DNA from: Gnetum montanum
Lineage: Eukaryota > Streptophyta > Gnetopsida > Gnetales > Gnetaceae
Reading direction: 5' to 3'
Length of the DNA stretch: 64,000 nucleotides
Assembly (NCBI GenBank): GCA_015680685.1
Contig: MNCI01001919.1
Location: 708,065-772,064 of the forward strand
In this document: positions 12,947 to 23,009 of the stretch, in pieces
How the letters are laid out: each line of letters begins with the position of its first letter
Numbering within the stretch: position 1 is the first letter of the stretch
Translations under genes and position numbers: made by a program
The notes under the pieces: generated by a model
Databases searched by the model: none
What the model saw: only the letters and a program-made list of their open reading frames with translations
What the model was told of the DNA's origin: nothing

Positions 12947-13492
12947 CTATTTTGTGGCTACTACGTACAAACACCTTTGAATATTGATTTCTTGTGCACA
13001 CTGATTGCATGCTTTAATGTATGTACTTTTGATGGACCAAATCTTTTGCACGTAATTGCATTTTTTATCGTTATACGCAATGCATGAAATATGCTTCTTC
13101 TTGATCTTGCCCAATTTAATTTCTTTGGATATTTCTAGAGATAGGTCCCTTATGCCCATACATATATCGACCGTGCTTAACCAAGCTCTTCCCATAATGA
13201 TGGGGAAGTCACTTTTGCAGTTTTCAACTTTGATCACTAGAAAATTAGTAAGATAGGACCACCCAAAAACTGTTATTACAATATCCTCTGCTAATCCTAA
13301 AGGGATAGTAATTAATTGATCTGCCAATTCTAGATGGATGTTGCTCTTCTTGAGAGGTGGTAGGTTCCAAGCCTTGTACATCTCATGGAAGATGAGATTA
13401 ACTCTAGAACCAAAGTCAAGAAGAGCCTTACATGGCTCATGTCTAGTGATCTGTAGGTAAATGAGTCGACTTCCTAGGTCAAATATTTTCAT
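12947..13492 (-). pseudogene. Retropepsin-like aspartic protease of G1 (open fragment)
   Basis: A 181-residue open frame, the longest intact piece of the element. The active-site motif ALLDFGSRVNLI corresponds to the usual ALLDxGAS-type box, and the catalytic aspartate is kept. Downstream, PIIMGRAWLST matches the conserved 'iLGRpwL' strand of plant gypsy proteases, followed by a SLEI segment. In the family the protease cleaves the Gag-Pol precursor. Gag lies upstream (higher coordinates) and RT downstream, as expected. The start methionine is internal to the polyprotein and is not a true start. Confidence 0.8.
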
Positions 13493-13869
13493 GGGAAGAT
13501 TGCCAGCCTTGATCTAATTAGAAATAGCATGAGTTAGCATTACAATGCCAATCCAAGGTGGCACTTGGTTTGAAGGGCACTAAAAGGTATTTGATGCAGA
13601 GGATGAGGGTGCTGGAGATGCAGGATGACCAATTGGACTAGGTTGTGAGGGTTGGAGAGGACTGCTAGGTCAGAAGAAGCGTCTTTTTTTGGATTGATTA
13701 TCTAAATCACTCGACTAGAAAGTCAATTATGAATGTACAACTCTCGTAGTGTTTCATTATTGCAGCTGTGGAGGAATCTCACCTTGCATGGATGAGGCAA
13801 GAGGTAACTGGGTTGAAGGTGGAGGTGTGTGTGTAGACAAATGTGGAGGGTGGTATGGATATGGGTTCT

Positions 13870-15658
13870 CCCCTCGAGTAGATGATGAATGTGTTATATG
13901 GTACTCCAAAGGATAATAGTGATGCTAAAATGAGGTATGACTTACAGAACTTCTTGGGGATACAAGTTGTTGGACATAGTACTCGTATGGATCTGGTTGC
14001 CTATAAGGGTACTACTACCTTGGCGGTGGAATTCCCCATGATTGTGGTTGGTACCATTATTGGTATTATTCATAAGGTTGTTGAGGAGCTCCACTTGGGT
14101 AGTAAGCTTGTTGTTGCTACTGAAACTACCTTGGATTGCCTTGAGGGTAAGAAAATCATCTAGGTGCCTACCTACATGCTAGTCAAGGATTCAATGTATA
14201 CACCCCAGACTCTTGTAAGTGTGACACCATAGGGTAACAACCCATTGGATGTTTGTATTGATAGATGTCATAATCAATTTCATCATCAGAGTCAGTTTCT
14301 ACAACTTCTTCTATGGTTGTAGCTTTGCCCTTACCTCTTTAGTAGGCACATTCAACTTCTTTTCACCTTCTACAATTACAATCACTAGTTTTCTCTTTGG
14401 ATTCTTTAGCAATCTTTATAGTAGTTTGAAATTTTTCATCCAAAGAGTCCCATAATTTATTAACCTTTTTTGAAATATCAAAAATAGATTTTTGGATGGG
14501 CAAGGTTTTCCTGTTTACCACTTCATCAAGTGGTGACTCCTCCTTGTCACAAAATTGGACCTTCCATTTTCTAATAAAAGGGTCCCTATTATACTCTTCG
14601 ACACTTTCCCTTTTTTGTAGCTAACCTTCTTCTTTTTCTACATACTCAATTAGTGTTTGAATCTAATGATCTCTTAGTTTAGACAATCTTCCTTGGGCAT
14701 ACACTCCAAGGGTTCTTCTAGTTTCTACTTTGAGCCCATCTATGATGTGATGAAGTTGTTCCCTCTAAGAATAACCATGGCTAGGGCATTGATGTAAGAG
14801 TGAATAGTATCTACCCATGGTGGCATCCAAGGGTTCATGTATTCCCTATTTCCAGCCTTGGATTTGCCTTCTTAGATTAGACACTCTGGAGTATGTCTAG
14901 TATTTTTCATTAAACAACTCTAACATGGTAATTCATCTACGAATAGATTCTAGTTCCAAAGACTAGTACTAGCTTTCAACTTCCTTGATGAGTGTCTTTA
15001 GGAAGAGTTTGAGTTTCTACCATTCATTTTCTATGTTCTGTAAGGAACAGGCATCATGGAAAGCTTGTAGATGTGTTTGTGGATCAGAGTTGTATCCCCC
15101 CTCAAATCTTGCAATATTATTTATGTCTAAGCACTTGATCCAACTATCTTTCATATGCCTAGTTGGAATTCTAACTACCTCTACAATTTTGAACATACTT
15201 CGAGTCACCAACAGAGTTTCATCATCATCATTGTGTCAATGATGTCGATGATGGTTTTGGCCACCCCTTCGATCTTGGTGGCCTTCATGGTCATTGTTGT
15301 CTCATTGATCATCTTCATCATGATTATTTTGACGATGGCTTCTATGAGAATTGGCAAATGAAGAGGAATGTTCAAAATCGAATGAAGATGATGAAAAAGA
15401 AGGTGGACTGCCACTGCCACCATAGTGTCCACCATCACTTTTTTGCTTATTACAGCCATCATCCTTAGATCCCTTACCATCATGATGCTTGCCCGAATCC
15501 CTACCTTGGCTATCACTTTTTCCTAAACCTAGTTTATGAATAGTGGATCGTAGGTTCAAGGTCACACCCTCATCATTAATAACAAGGGGTGGAGAATCTT
15601 CATGTTGAGATCCTTCAAAGGGAGGATCTTCATTGTCATCTTGATTTAGTGGGAACAA
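13870..15658 (-). pseudogene. Gag region of G1, degenerate
   Basis: The start is taken at ATG 15,656-15,658 (MFPLNQDDNEDPP), opening an acidic Ser/His/Asp-rich N-terminus of about 118 residues. A frameshift leads into 15,017-15,211, which holds the retrotransposon gag motif RFEGGYNSDPQTHLQAFHDA. This is followed by degenerate LFNEKY, SNLRRQIQGWKQGI and LHQCPSHGYS segments typical of plant gypsy capsid. The C-terminal part keeps an HPMGCYP remnant of the zinc knuckle and then a Pro/Tyr/Gln-rich tail. The same order is seen in G3 at 46,137-48,177. Gag forms the virus-like particle in which reverse transcription happens. Confidence 0.8.
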
Positions 15659-16149
15659 TGGATTAGTATAATGTTTCCCCTTCGTAGCCTCATGGAGCTT
15701 CTCTTGTTGTTAATCCGGCTTACATTGTGTTTCAATGGGATAGTAGTTTTGAGTGTCATAACCATTCACAACATATTCTTCGTGAAGATCTGCAATGCCC
15801 AACTTCTTAAGGGTTTGAAACAACATCTCGGGCATAGATCAATCGAGGGGCAAGATGATGTTGCCCTCCATATCACACCATCACAATTGTTCATCTTGAT
15901 GTAGGATGAAGGTGAAGTCTTGTACATACTCATCTAGATGAATATATACCACTTTGCACTCCTATGGAACTAGTAGTTTGACATCTTCACTCTTGTGAGA
16001 AGAAGAAGATATTTTGCAAAACAAAATAAAATAAAATTATCAGTGTGCTTTTATAATTCTATATATGAATGATATTGGCCTTGAGGTTCATACAACGATA
16101 CTAATGGTATTCACTTAAACCTAAATAGCACACGTTTCAACCAACAAAG
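15659..16149 (-). other. G1 leader between primer site and gag
   Basis: About 490 bases between the primer-binding site and the gag ATG. I see no conserved domain. It presumably corresponds to the untranslated leader with the packaging region. Confidence 0.5.
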
Positions 16150-16166
16150 TCCCTAGCAACGGCGCT
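16150..16166 (-). promoter_or_regulatory. Primer-binding site of G1 (tRNA-Asp type)
   Basis: The minus strand reads AGCGCCGTTGCTAGGG directly after the LTR end. This matches, with a few changes, the complement of the 3' end of plant tRNA-Asp (TGGCGCCGTTGCCGGGG). It primes minus-strand cDNA synthesis and shows that the right-hand LTR is the 5' LTR. Confidence 0.85.
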
Positions 16167-16168
16167 AA

Positions 16169-17048
16169 TGATGAGTGGTGAGGTACCCCTACACCCAACC
16201 ATACGAATCACTAGCATTCATGCGTGATCCAATCAAATTTTGTGAACTTTGTAGTTTCTAGTGCACTAGTCTTCTAAGAAGTGAATCTTTGCCTTAAGGT
16301 CAATTGTTGTCTTCCCAATTACCCTTGTGACGTACACTAGTATGGTTAAGTGTAATTGAGGCATCTGATTTTTATCATTTTATATTTTATGGTTTGGTAT
16401 TCAAAGGGAGATAAAAGTGATTGGATTAATTAATTTAAATTAACTAATTACGTAGTGTCTAACTAGTCCTAACATAAGCATCTGATCCCACTTTTTGTAC
16501 ACATCCTAAACCCACATATCCACTATTAGGTCACCAAGTGCTATGCTACTGGGCATACCAAGCAATAACACTGCTAGAATTACCAAGCATATACGTGTTA
16601 CACTCGAAGTGGTCATACTTATGTGTTTAATCTATCTTGCTTAATCACTTCCTAAACTTAATTACTAGAAACATTTAATAAATCATTAAAAACATTAAAT
16701 AAATAGTTGAAAAGTTTAAATGCATGAATAAAATATTTAATCTATTCAGAGTGCTACAAGGTTTATCAGAAAGCTCATCTTTCTTGTCACACACACTATT
16801 GTGCTCAGGTACAACAATGCTCAAATAAAGATCTATACACTCAATGACTCTTATTGTCGGCACTTGGGAGAAAAATTCTAACTTTCAAATGGAAGAATTG
16901 CAAGAGCTTTGTTGCAACCAAAATCTCTGTTGCCATAAATGCGGCTAGTAGACATGTATTTATAGCTAAAAATAGACACTATGTCAACGAGGCCTCATTG
17001 ACACATGATATGATGCATTGACTAGGCCTCATCGACAAGGACTCATCA
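16169..17048 (-). repeat. G1 5' LTR
   Basis: It begins TGATGAGTGGTGAGGTACC on the plus strand and ends ACTCATCA, followed by TSD ACATG. A TATA-like 'tataaataca' lies on the minus strand near 16,955-16,965. It differs from the left LTR mainly by transitions and small indels, so the insertion is old. Confidence 0.88.
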
Positions 17049-17094
17049 ACATGCATTAAATTAAACAATTAAATTTAGGTAAATTTCTAGGTTA

Positions 17095-17798
17095 TGACAA
17101 CACTAGCCACATTTATGGCACATTTGGTCATTCCTCTAGCAAAGCTCTTACAGTTTTCTTTCTTAGAACTTAGTGAAATTTCCTTCCAAGTGCCCGCAAT
17201 ATAGATTAAAGTGATTGTACGAAGTTTTATTCAAGTGCAAGATATACCTAGATACTTTTGCATGATGGAAATAAAATTGAGATTTGTTCTCTCCATTGGA
17301 GCACTTGGATTAGCATCTAGTTTACTTAAAGCATTTTACCTTACATGCACTTTACTTTTCTATACTTAATTTTTTAATATTTTATTTTCTAGTAACACCC
17401 AACAATAAACACTTATTAACCCATTGGCATTAGTATAAGTTCAAGATGTGTACGAAAACTAGGAATGGATGCTCTACATTTAGGATAGTTTAGTTTACCT
17501 CTAGTTTCATTAATTAGCTAAATTTTAATATTTCAATTATGTCATCTCTTAATACTTTTTAAAATAATAATAATAATAAAATCATAAATACAAATATCTT
17601 ACACCTCAATCATACCTAGCCATACAGACAACAGAACTAACACAAGTGATGATTGGGAAGACAATGATTAGTAATGTCATATTTGACTATCTAAAATAAA
17701 GGCCACTTCGGTAGAAGGAGTCTACGAAATTCAACCAAACTATGCAAACATGCTTGTGATTTGTATAGTTAGGTGTAGGAACTACTCATTTCTCATCA
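17095..17798 (+). repeat. G1-type solo LTR in opposite orientation
   Basis: The reverse complement of this segment begins TGATGAGAA and contains diverged versions of the LTR blocks 'cctaactatacaaatcac' and 'attgtcttccca'. It is therefore an LTR of the G1 family pointing the other way. The outer end is TGACAACAC. No matching 5-bp duplication is visible (GGTTA left, ATTTT right). It is much more diverged than the G1 LTRs. A related copy lies at about 57,560-58,284. Confidence 0.65.
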
Positions 17799-17867
17799 AT
17801 TTTTCATGAAGAAAATGTAATTTACTAGAAGTGTAAAAAACAAACTTTAATCTATCTATCAACATGT

Positions 17868-18169
17868 GAAGTAGAATTCATTGCCATTTGGTTCAAGAAA
17901 CTTATGATCCATCTTGAATTTCATGTGATAACACATTAGCTATCTAATATTGTAATGAACATGTTCTTCCCAAAAAATCAAAACTCATTGACATAAAATC
18001 TTATTTTATAAGACAAGAAGTGAAGAAAGAAAACATTAAACCCATTCATGTGAATTTAAATAATCAATTGGCTACTTTATTAACAAAATCTCTTTTGCAT
18101 TATAGAAATGAATACCTTTCTCACAATATAGGCATCATGAAGACCTCAAATACAAGAAAAGAAGAATAA
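17868..18169 (+). pseudogene. Ty1/copia RNase H C-terminus, degenerate
   Basis: The frame from 17,868 begins EVEFIAIWFKKL, matching the copia RNase H 'EaEyiA' block. After a shift the frame from 17,981 reads DIKSYFIRQEVKKENI, then HVNLNNQLATLLTKSL, the usual end of copia polyproteins (HIDIKYHFIR..., and QLADIFTKPL). It ends at TAA 18,167-18,169. Integrase, RT and the rest are missing because the element is cut on its left by the LTR at 17,095-17,798. Confidence 0.8.
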
Positions 18170-18199
18170 AGAACTTGCATTCCACCCCAAAGGAAGGCT

Positions 18200-18640
18200 T
18201 GTTAATAGTAATGTGTAATGAAAGTGATATTTTAGCATGCCTTATAATTTAGAAACTAAAAGCCATGTACTCCATTTGTCATATTTTGTTGCAAAAAGAC
18301 AAAACCAAATTATCTTTTATTTTATGAATTGAAAAATAAATGCACTTGATTTTGGCCCCAATTCATCATTATTTTATAAAATTTATTCATTTTTATCATT
18401 GGGGAATAACTTTTCATTATCCCCTAGTATGGCCCCAATCATTTTTCATAAATACCAAGGTCATACTATGATGTAATGCTTTGTAATTGAAGAATAAAGA
18501 TTCAGTATGAATTTTTCTAGCTCTTATCCCTCTCATACCTTTTCATTTTCTCTCATTTAGTTATCTAAACTGATTTTAATTTTCAGCAACTTACTAACAT
18601 TGATTTTATCAGTCATCAATATTCATCAATCAAGTCAAGC
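18200..18640 (+). repeat. Probable 3' LTR of the copia fragment
   Basis: A purine-rich stretch (CCCCAAAGGAAGG, near 18,185-18,197) lies just 3' of the pol stop and is followed by TGTTAATAG, a normal copia LTR start. Inside are a TATA-like 'cataaatacc' near 18,450 and an 'aataaag' polyadenylation signal near 18,495. The right end is not defined because no partner LTR is present. Confidence 0.5.
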
Positions 18641-19324
18641 ATTAAACAAGTTCAATAATAATCATCATCATCAATTTATGAATCAAATAAACTTTTCATA
18701 AATATCTAATTCCAATTCAACACAATTCATTCTTAAAACATCCTCATTAAGAAGTCCAATGATCATCAATATTTCTCAACACAAAATCCATCACAAATCT
18801 CAACTAATTTGATTTTATTATCAAGGTTATAAAGTAGGCATCTAAAATAAGTCACATCAAAATCCAAAGTCTGAAACTTTTAAAATTTATGTTTTTATTC
18901 TCACCATAACCAGTTGTCAAGTTGTGATATTATTAAACATTGACCACAAGTTCACCATGACCCATAGCATGACATGTGGTCTCTAGACTTGACCAAACCA
19001 CAACTCATCTCGTGGCTTCCTCGTAGTCTACTCATAAAATCATCAATTTGAATATTGTCTCTATTTTATTAGAGCATGACCTGTGGTGCCCTGTGGTCCA
19101 CTTGTGGAATTCTCAATTTAAATTTTTTCTTTATCTTAATAAACCATGACTTATGATAACATACAACTCGTTATGAATCAAATTTTTCTCATTTTCATCC
19201 ATTTTCATCATCCAAAGGTAAAAACAAAATATTTGCAGCTTACAAAAAGCCATAAATGAAATTATGGAATAGGTTGTAGCCTAATCTCAAATGCATCATG
19301 GTATGTGTCTTACCATACCCCTTC
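18641..19324. other. Region with no recognised gene, short internal repeats
   Basis: The phrase 'atttgaat..ttgtct' together with 'gcatgacctgtgg' recurs with variation at about 18,960-19,160, suggesting a decayed ~100-bp repeat. There is no coding signal or TE domain. Confidence 0.45.
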
Positions 19325-19605
19325 CCACAAGCAACATGCTCTATAAAGCTAAAATTACACCTGTCAGAATAGTTTGCCATACGGACATAGATGAGAACAC
19401 TTTTGTATAATTTTAAATATGATTTCAGTGCTACTTTTTAAGTGCATATATGAAATTTATCCCTTGCCACAAGCACAAGCAACATGCTCTATAAAGCTAA
19501 AGTGGCGCTGGTGAGAATAGTGGGTCATAAGCACATAGATGAGAACAATTTTGTCAATCTTTAAATATGATTTCAGTGCTAGTTTTTAAGGCACATATAT
19601 GAAAT
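19325..19605. repeat. Tandem duplication, period ~148 bp, two units
   Basis: The block GCAACATGCTCTATAAAGCT at 19,331 recurs at 19,479. Downstream text also repeats ('agatgagaaca', 'atatgatttcagtgcta', 'gcatatatgaaattt'). The copies differ by small substitutions. It lies just upstream of the unnamed open stretch at 19,669-19,947. Confidence 0.8.
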
Positions 19606-19668
19606 TTTATCTTCTGTTTAACACAGAGCGACAATGTAACACTAAGGTATGCTCGCTTTCAGGGCTGA

Positions 19669-19947
19669 CAATCAATCGATTTCAGGGACGTCTGTTATGA
19701 GAGCGATGGAGATGCAATTTTCCAAACAGATCGCTTACCTGGTACAACTTTTGCCATTTTATTTGCAAGAGTTCTCTTACATAAATTGAAGAAATTAGAT
19801 TATTTAGCAAATCATCTTACAAAAGCAGGCAGCAGATGGGATATTCAAAATATCAATAAACTTCTTAAGCATAAGAAAATTCAGAATTACGAGATTCAAT
19901 GCTTTGAGCCTCGGATGGCCTCAATATACGAAATCGTACACAAGTGA
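19669..19947 (+). CDS. Exon-like open stretch, product unknown (possible last exon)
   Basis: The frame is open from 19,669 to TGA at 19,945-19,947 without an early methionine, so it looks like a terminal exon rather than a whole gene. A good acceptor (GATTTCAG) ends at 19,685. From there the frame reads DVCYESDGDAIFQTDRL, later VLLHKLKKLDYLANHL, and ends YEIVHK. The composition (Leu, Lys, Ile, Asp) looks like ordinary globular protein. Sequence after the stop is AT-rich like a 3' UTR. I do not recognise the family. It could be the tail of a host gene whose upstream exons lie beyond or inside the TE debris to the left, or a pseudogene. Confidence 0.35.
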   Translation, partial: QSIDFRDVCYESDGDAIFQTDRLPGTTFAILFARVLLHKLKKLDYLANHLTKAGSRWDIQNINKLLKHKKIQNYEIQCFEPRMASIYEIVHK

Positions 19948-20249
19948 GAGGCGTTACTATTAGGAAATCTCAAGGGTGAATAAATAGGCATCGGCGCTTA
20001 TTTATATTTATTCTAATTTACAAAGTTTTTCCTGTTCCCTAACATTTTTTTTTTCTATTTTTAATTTTGTTAAGTATTTTTGCATATGTTACGGTTTACA
20101 TTTCCCGTGAAAACAGCAATCACAAGTTTTAAATGGAAACCTTATCTGGTTACAACTGACGTTGAATAAACACAATTTGTTTCATCATCATGTAAGGGTT
20201 GGAACAAAGATACAAGCCGCAACGGTGATGCAAGCCATCTTTAAAACAA

Positions 20250-20800
20250 ATAGAACAAAAGAGTTGAAAGTCTTTTTGGATAAATCATGAGTTGAAAAAG
20301 TCCACTAGATCCTTCCAGATTGCACAAGTGAATAATTGTCAAGTCATGGAGTTGGAGTAAATGCAAATTTTGCTGTGCCACATGAACCTGGAAACAAAGA
20401 TGAGAACAACGATACAAACAGCAGATGATGAAAGCAAGAATAAAACAACATAAGAGGCCAAGACAACTGAATATAAATCAGAAGAGTTGGAAAAATACTT
20501 TGTATCCATCCAGAGAGAAAAAGTGAGTCGAGTTGTCAAAACATAGAATTGAGATAGTAATTGCAAATTTTGTTGTCACAAGTTGGGACGGAAGATGTAA
20601 CAAAGGCATATGCATCATAAATCATGTAAGCACTGATTAAACCAACGGAGCAGAAGAGGCAAATACCACAGAAGACAGAAGAGCTGAAAAAGTCTTCTGG
20701 ATCCATCCAGAGTACACAATTACGTGAAGAATTGTCAGGACATGAAGTCGAGAGAGAAATTGCAAATTTCGTTGTGGCACAAGAAGCTGGAAACTTACAT
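20250..20800 (+). repeat. Three diverged tandem copies of a ~200-bp unit
   Basis: Each unit carries 'gagttgaaaaagtc..ggatccatccag', then 'gaattgtcaagacatga..ttgagagtaaattgcaaattt..gttgtggcacaag' in variable form. Copies start near 20,290, 20,480 and 20,680. The third copy is open (see 20,630-20,845), while the first two carry stops. This could be duplicated coding exons or a decayed repeat. Confidence 0.6.
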
Positions 20801-20845
20801 ATGTTCTCTGCTGTGGATCAAAATGAAGAAATGGGATGCCTGTAA
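20630..20845 (+). CDS. Exon-like open stretch, product unknown
   Basis: It is open from 20,630 to TAA at 20,843-20,845. The frame contains QKTEELKKSSGSIQ, then SGHEVEREIANFVVAQEAG. In the same relative frame the two upstream repeat copies give similar but broken peptides (IANFVV and NANFAV blocks), which suggests the unit was once coding and duplicated in frame. There is no start codon of its own before mid-frame and I recognise no domain. It may belong with 19,669-19,947 and 21,751-22,035, but I see no splice chain that proves it. Confidence 0.28.
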   Translation, partial: ALIKPTEQKRQIPQKTEELKKSSGSIQSTQLREELSGHEVEREIANFVVAQEAGNLHMFSAVDQNEEMGCL

Positions 20846-21750
20846 GCCGTGTCTTCTATCTTTTCACATTTTTCATCTGGATGCTGCCCAGATGCTGCAT
20901 ATACTACCACTGCCCGCTATCTGACAGCATTGCCTTGCCCCGTTAAAAAACATAAATGAAGCAATGCATTACGATCTAATTTTTATGAAAGTTTATTGGC
21001 TCAGTGGTAAAATATATTTGTCAGTAATGGCAGTTCAAGCAGTTTTTCCTCAGATTTTATTCCACTCGGAAAAAACAATTTACTTCAAACATTTTCTGAA
21101 GACCATGCTTTTCTTAAGCAAACAGTTTTACCTCAAAACATTTGTTTTACCTTGAATACAGTTTTGGAAGGCTTTGATCTCTCTTATTTTCATTACAACT
21201 TTTATTTTCAAGTTTTCTTATTTTCAAGAGAGATGTTTATCTGTTTCTAAATTGTTTTTACCCTAAAACATTCTTCAGAAAAGTTTTAAAACTTTATTTT
21301 TTGAAAATTCTAAAGTGAGGCTTTTTACGAACACCCTTCAATGAAAAGGTTTCCACCGAGAAACATTTTGGTCAGATCTTTTTTCTTTGTTTTTGTAATT
21401 TTTTGTAACAGCCATGCAGGCAGTGGCAGTTCGGGTAACATCCGGATTTCAGACATAGGCCGCAGTATAGACGCAGCCCAGAAATGGTGTTGATAGAAGA
21501 CGCGACTAACATATTACCAAGTTCTAATCAAGTGGAAAAAGAAATTGTCTAAAACAGAGGCATCTAGATGTTTTCACAATGCAAATAAGATTCCTCCACC
21601 ACTAGTGTGATTGATGTCATGACTCAAATATCTTATAAGAGGAAAAATCAAAGAACCTGCCATTATTTGAAAATAAGAGAGTCACTGCAAATCAACCATT
21701 AATAGGATATCCTTCAAATAGCTCACCACACTGTCCTTTATCAATTACAG

Positions 21751-22035
21751 ATGGTTGGAGAGAGAAAGGTACCAATAGAAAATGGGCACAACTCAGATAC
21801 TGTTAAGCCACTTTCTTTGAAAGCTGAAAATGTGGTAACAAATAGGGAATTCGATGCTCAAAAACAAGCAGTGTACCTGCTTTCAAAAACAGTGGAACAG
21901 CTTTCTACATCTCCTTCTAATGCCATTGACAACAATAAGAACTTTTGCATGGATGACGGTAACAAAACCATAACTGATGTTTTAATGAAAACCAATGTCA
22001 GATTCAGCCATCATGTTTTCCAAGAATATAATTAA
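21751..22035 (+). CDS. Hypothetical 94-residue open frame
   Basis: The ATG at 21,751 follows directly on an acceptor-like tract (TTATCAATTACAG), so it may continue an upstream exon. The peptide is hydrophilic and of normal composition, with EFDAQKQAVYLLSKTVEQL predicted helical. It ends at TAA 22,033-22,035, about 500 bp from the 3' end of the convergent A49 gene. The upstream same-strand text (21,480-21,740) has coding flavour but contains stops, which suggests a pseudogene. I recognise no family. Confidence 0.3.
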   Translation: MVGERKVPIENGHNSDTVKPLSLKAENVVTNREFDAQKQAVYLLSKTVEQLSTSPSNAIDNNKNFCMDDGNKTITDVLMKTNVRFSHHVFQEYN

Positions 22036-22538
22036 GTAGCATAAACATGTCTTTCAAGAACATAACTAAAAGGAAAAAGCAATATCTGCCATTAAACTTT
22101 TTGAACAGATTCGGATACCTCACTAAAACAAAGCTATTACACAGTTTTCAAATGGAATAATACGACTATATATCAATGATATAAAGCAAAACCAACCTGA
22201 AATTTTCAAGGAACTATAACACATAAACTAAAACTACCACTTGTCATGCACAAAGTTTCACAGTGCTTTATATATAATAAAACAAACAATTCTCATTCTA
22301 TGCATTGGAGAGTAACAAAATTCTGATGAATATATACCGAACTTATACAAAACAAAAACATGATAAATATGCAGGTCCTACTTCGTTTGTAGGAACACAA
22401 CAGAAAAACTACACATGAAGTTCGATCAGATGGAACATTTGCTCCCAAGTCAAACAGATCTCCTTTTCAGAAAAATTGCTCAGATTAAATCCCAATCTCT
22501 CCAAAGCATGCAAATCTGATTTTCAGATGAAGACAAGC

Positions 22539-23009
22539 TCATCTTCTTCTCTTATAAAGCTTCATATCTGGAAACTTAAGTGGAGCAGTAAGACGAAACT
22601 TCTTATTTTTCTGACCACCATGGGCTTTGCAGCCCAATTCCTCGTAGTGCACTTTCACATCATGGCTTTCCTTCTTCAAATCTGATGCAATATCGAATGG
22701 ATTGGTTTCGAAATCATCTGCAATGAGTGTAAGTACCAAGATATAACTAATTAGTAAATTCTCCTTATCTTTTGGCCGTGCTTTCCCTGATTCAGTGAAG
22801 TGTTTCAGAAATTTATTTAGTGTAATTGGAGGAATCTGTAGAGCCTCTGTTATCTTTCTCACATGGTCATCACTCTCATACTCTGATGCACTTCCAGGCT
22901 TTAAGGCCTTCCATAATTTTTTAATATCTTGTATCGGCATGTCCCTAAACTTTATGAGATGTGTGATATAAGAGAATACATGAGCAAGTCTGTCCCGTTT
23001 TTCATTGTT
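22539..23009 (-). CDS. RPA49: RPA49-like exon 4 (winged helices, stop)
   Basis: 157 codons including TGA at 22,539-22,541. The acceptor is TTTCAAACAG. Key segments are ITEALQIPPITLNKFLKHF and ISYILVLTLIADDF, then a basic C-terminus. Confidence 0.92.
   Translation of the reverse strand, partial: NNEKRDRLAHVFSYITHLIKFRDMPIQDIKKLWKALKPGSASEYESDDHVRKITEALQIPPITLNKFLKHFTESGKARPKDKENLLISYILVLTLIADDFETNPFDIASDLKKESHDVKVHYEELGCKAHGGQKNKKFRLTAPLKFPDMKLYKRRR

Larger units (their letters stand above)
3725..17048 (-). mobile_element. G1: near full-length Ty3/gypsy LTR retrotransposon (decayed)
   Basis: Two direct LTRs (3,725-4,660 and 16,169-17,048) bound about 11.5 kb of internal DNA. The 5-bp sequence ACATG lies just outside both ends (3,720-3,724 and 17,049-17,053), a target-site duplication that fixes the borders. 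Reading the minus strand from the right LTR, the order is a primer-binding site complementary to tRNA-Asp, gag, aspartic protease, RT, RNase H, integrase, a 2-kb spacer, an extra open region, then the left LTR. Protease-RT-RH-IN order is the Ty3/gypsy order. Every coding domain carries stops or frameshifts, so the copy is dead. It is about 13.3 kb long, large for a gypsy element because of the 3' spacer and extra region. Confidence 0.92.

Noticed and set aside
15205-15516. Met/Ile-rich 103-codon frame overlapping the G1 gag
   Set aside because: It is a frame shadow of the gag N-terminus; the other frame has the expected Ser/His/Asp composition and gag context.
20993-21065. tRNA-like text (GGCTCAGTGGTAAAAT) on the plus strand
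   Set aside because: It resembles a D-arm/A-box, but no B-box, T-arm or acceptor stem pairs with it at the right spacing.
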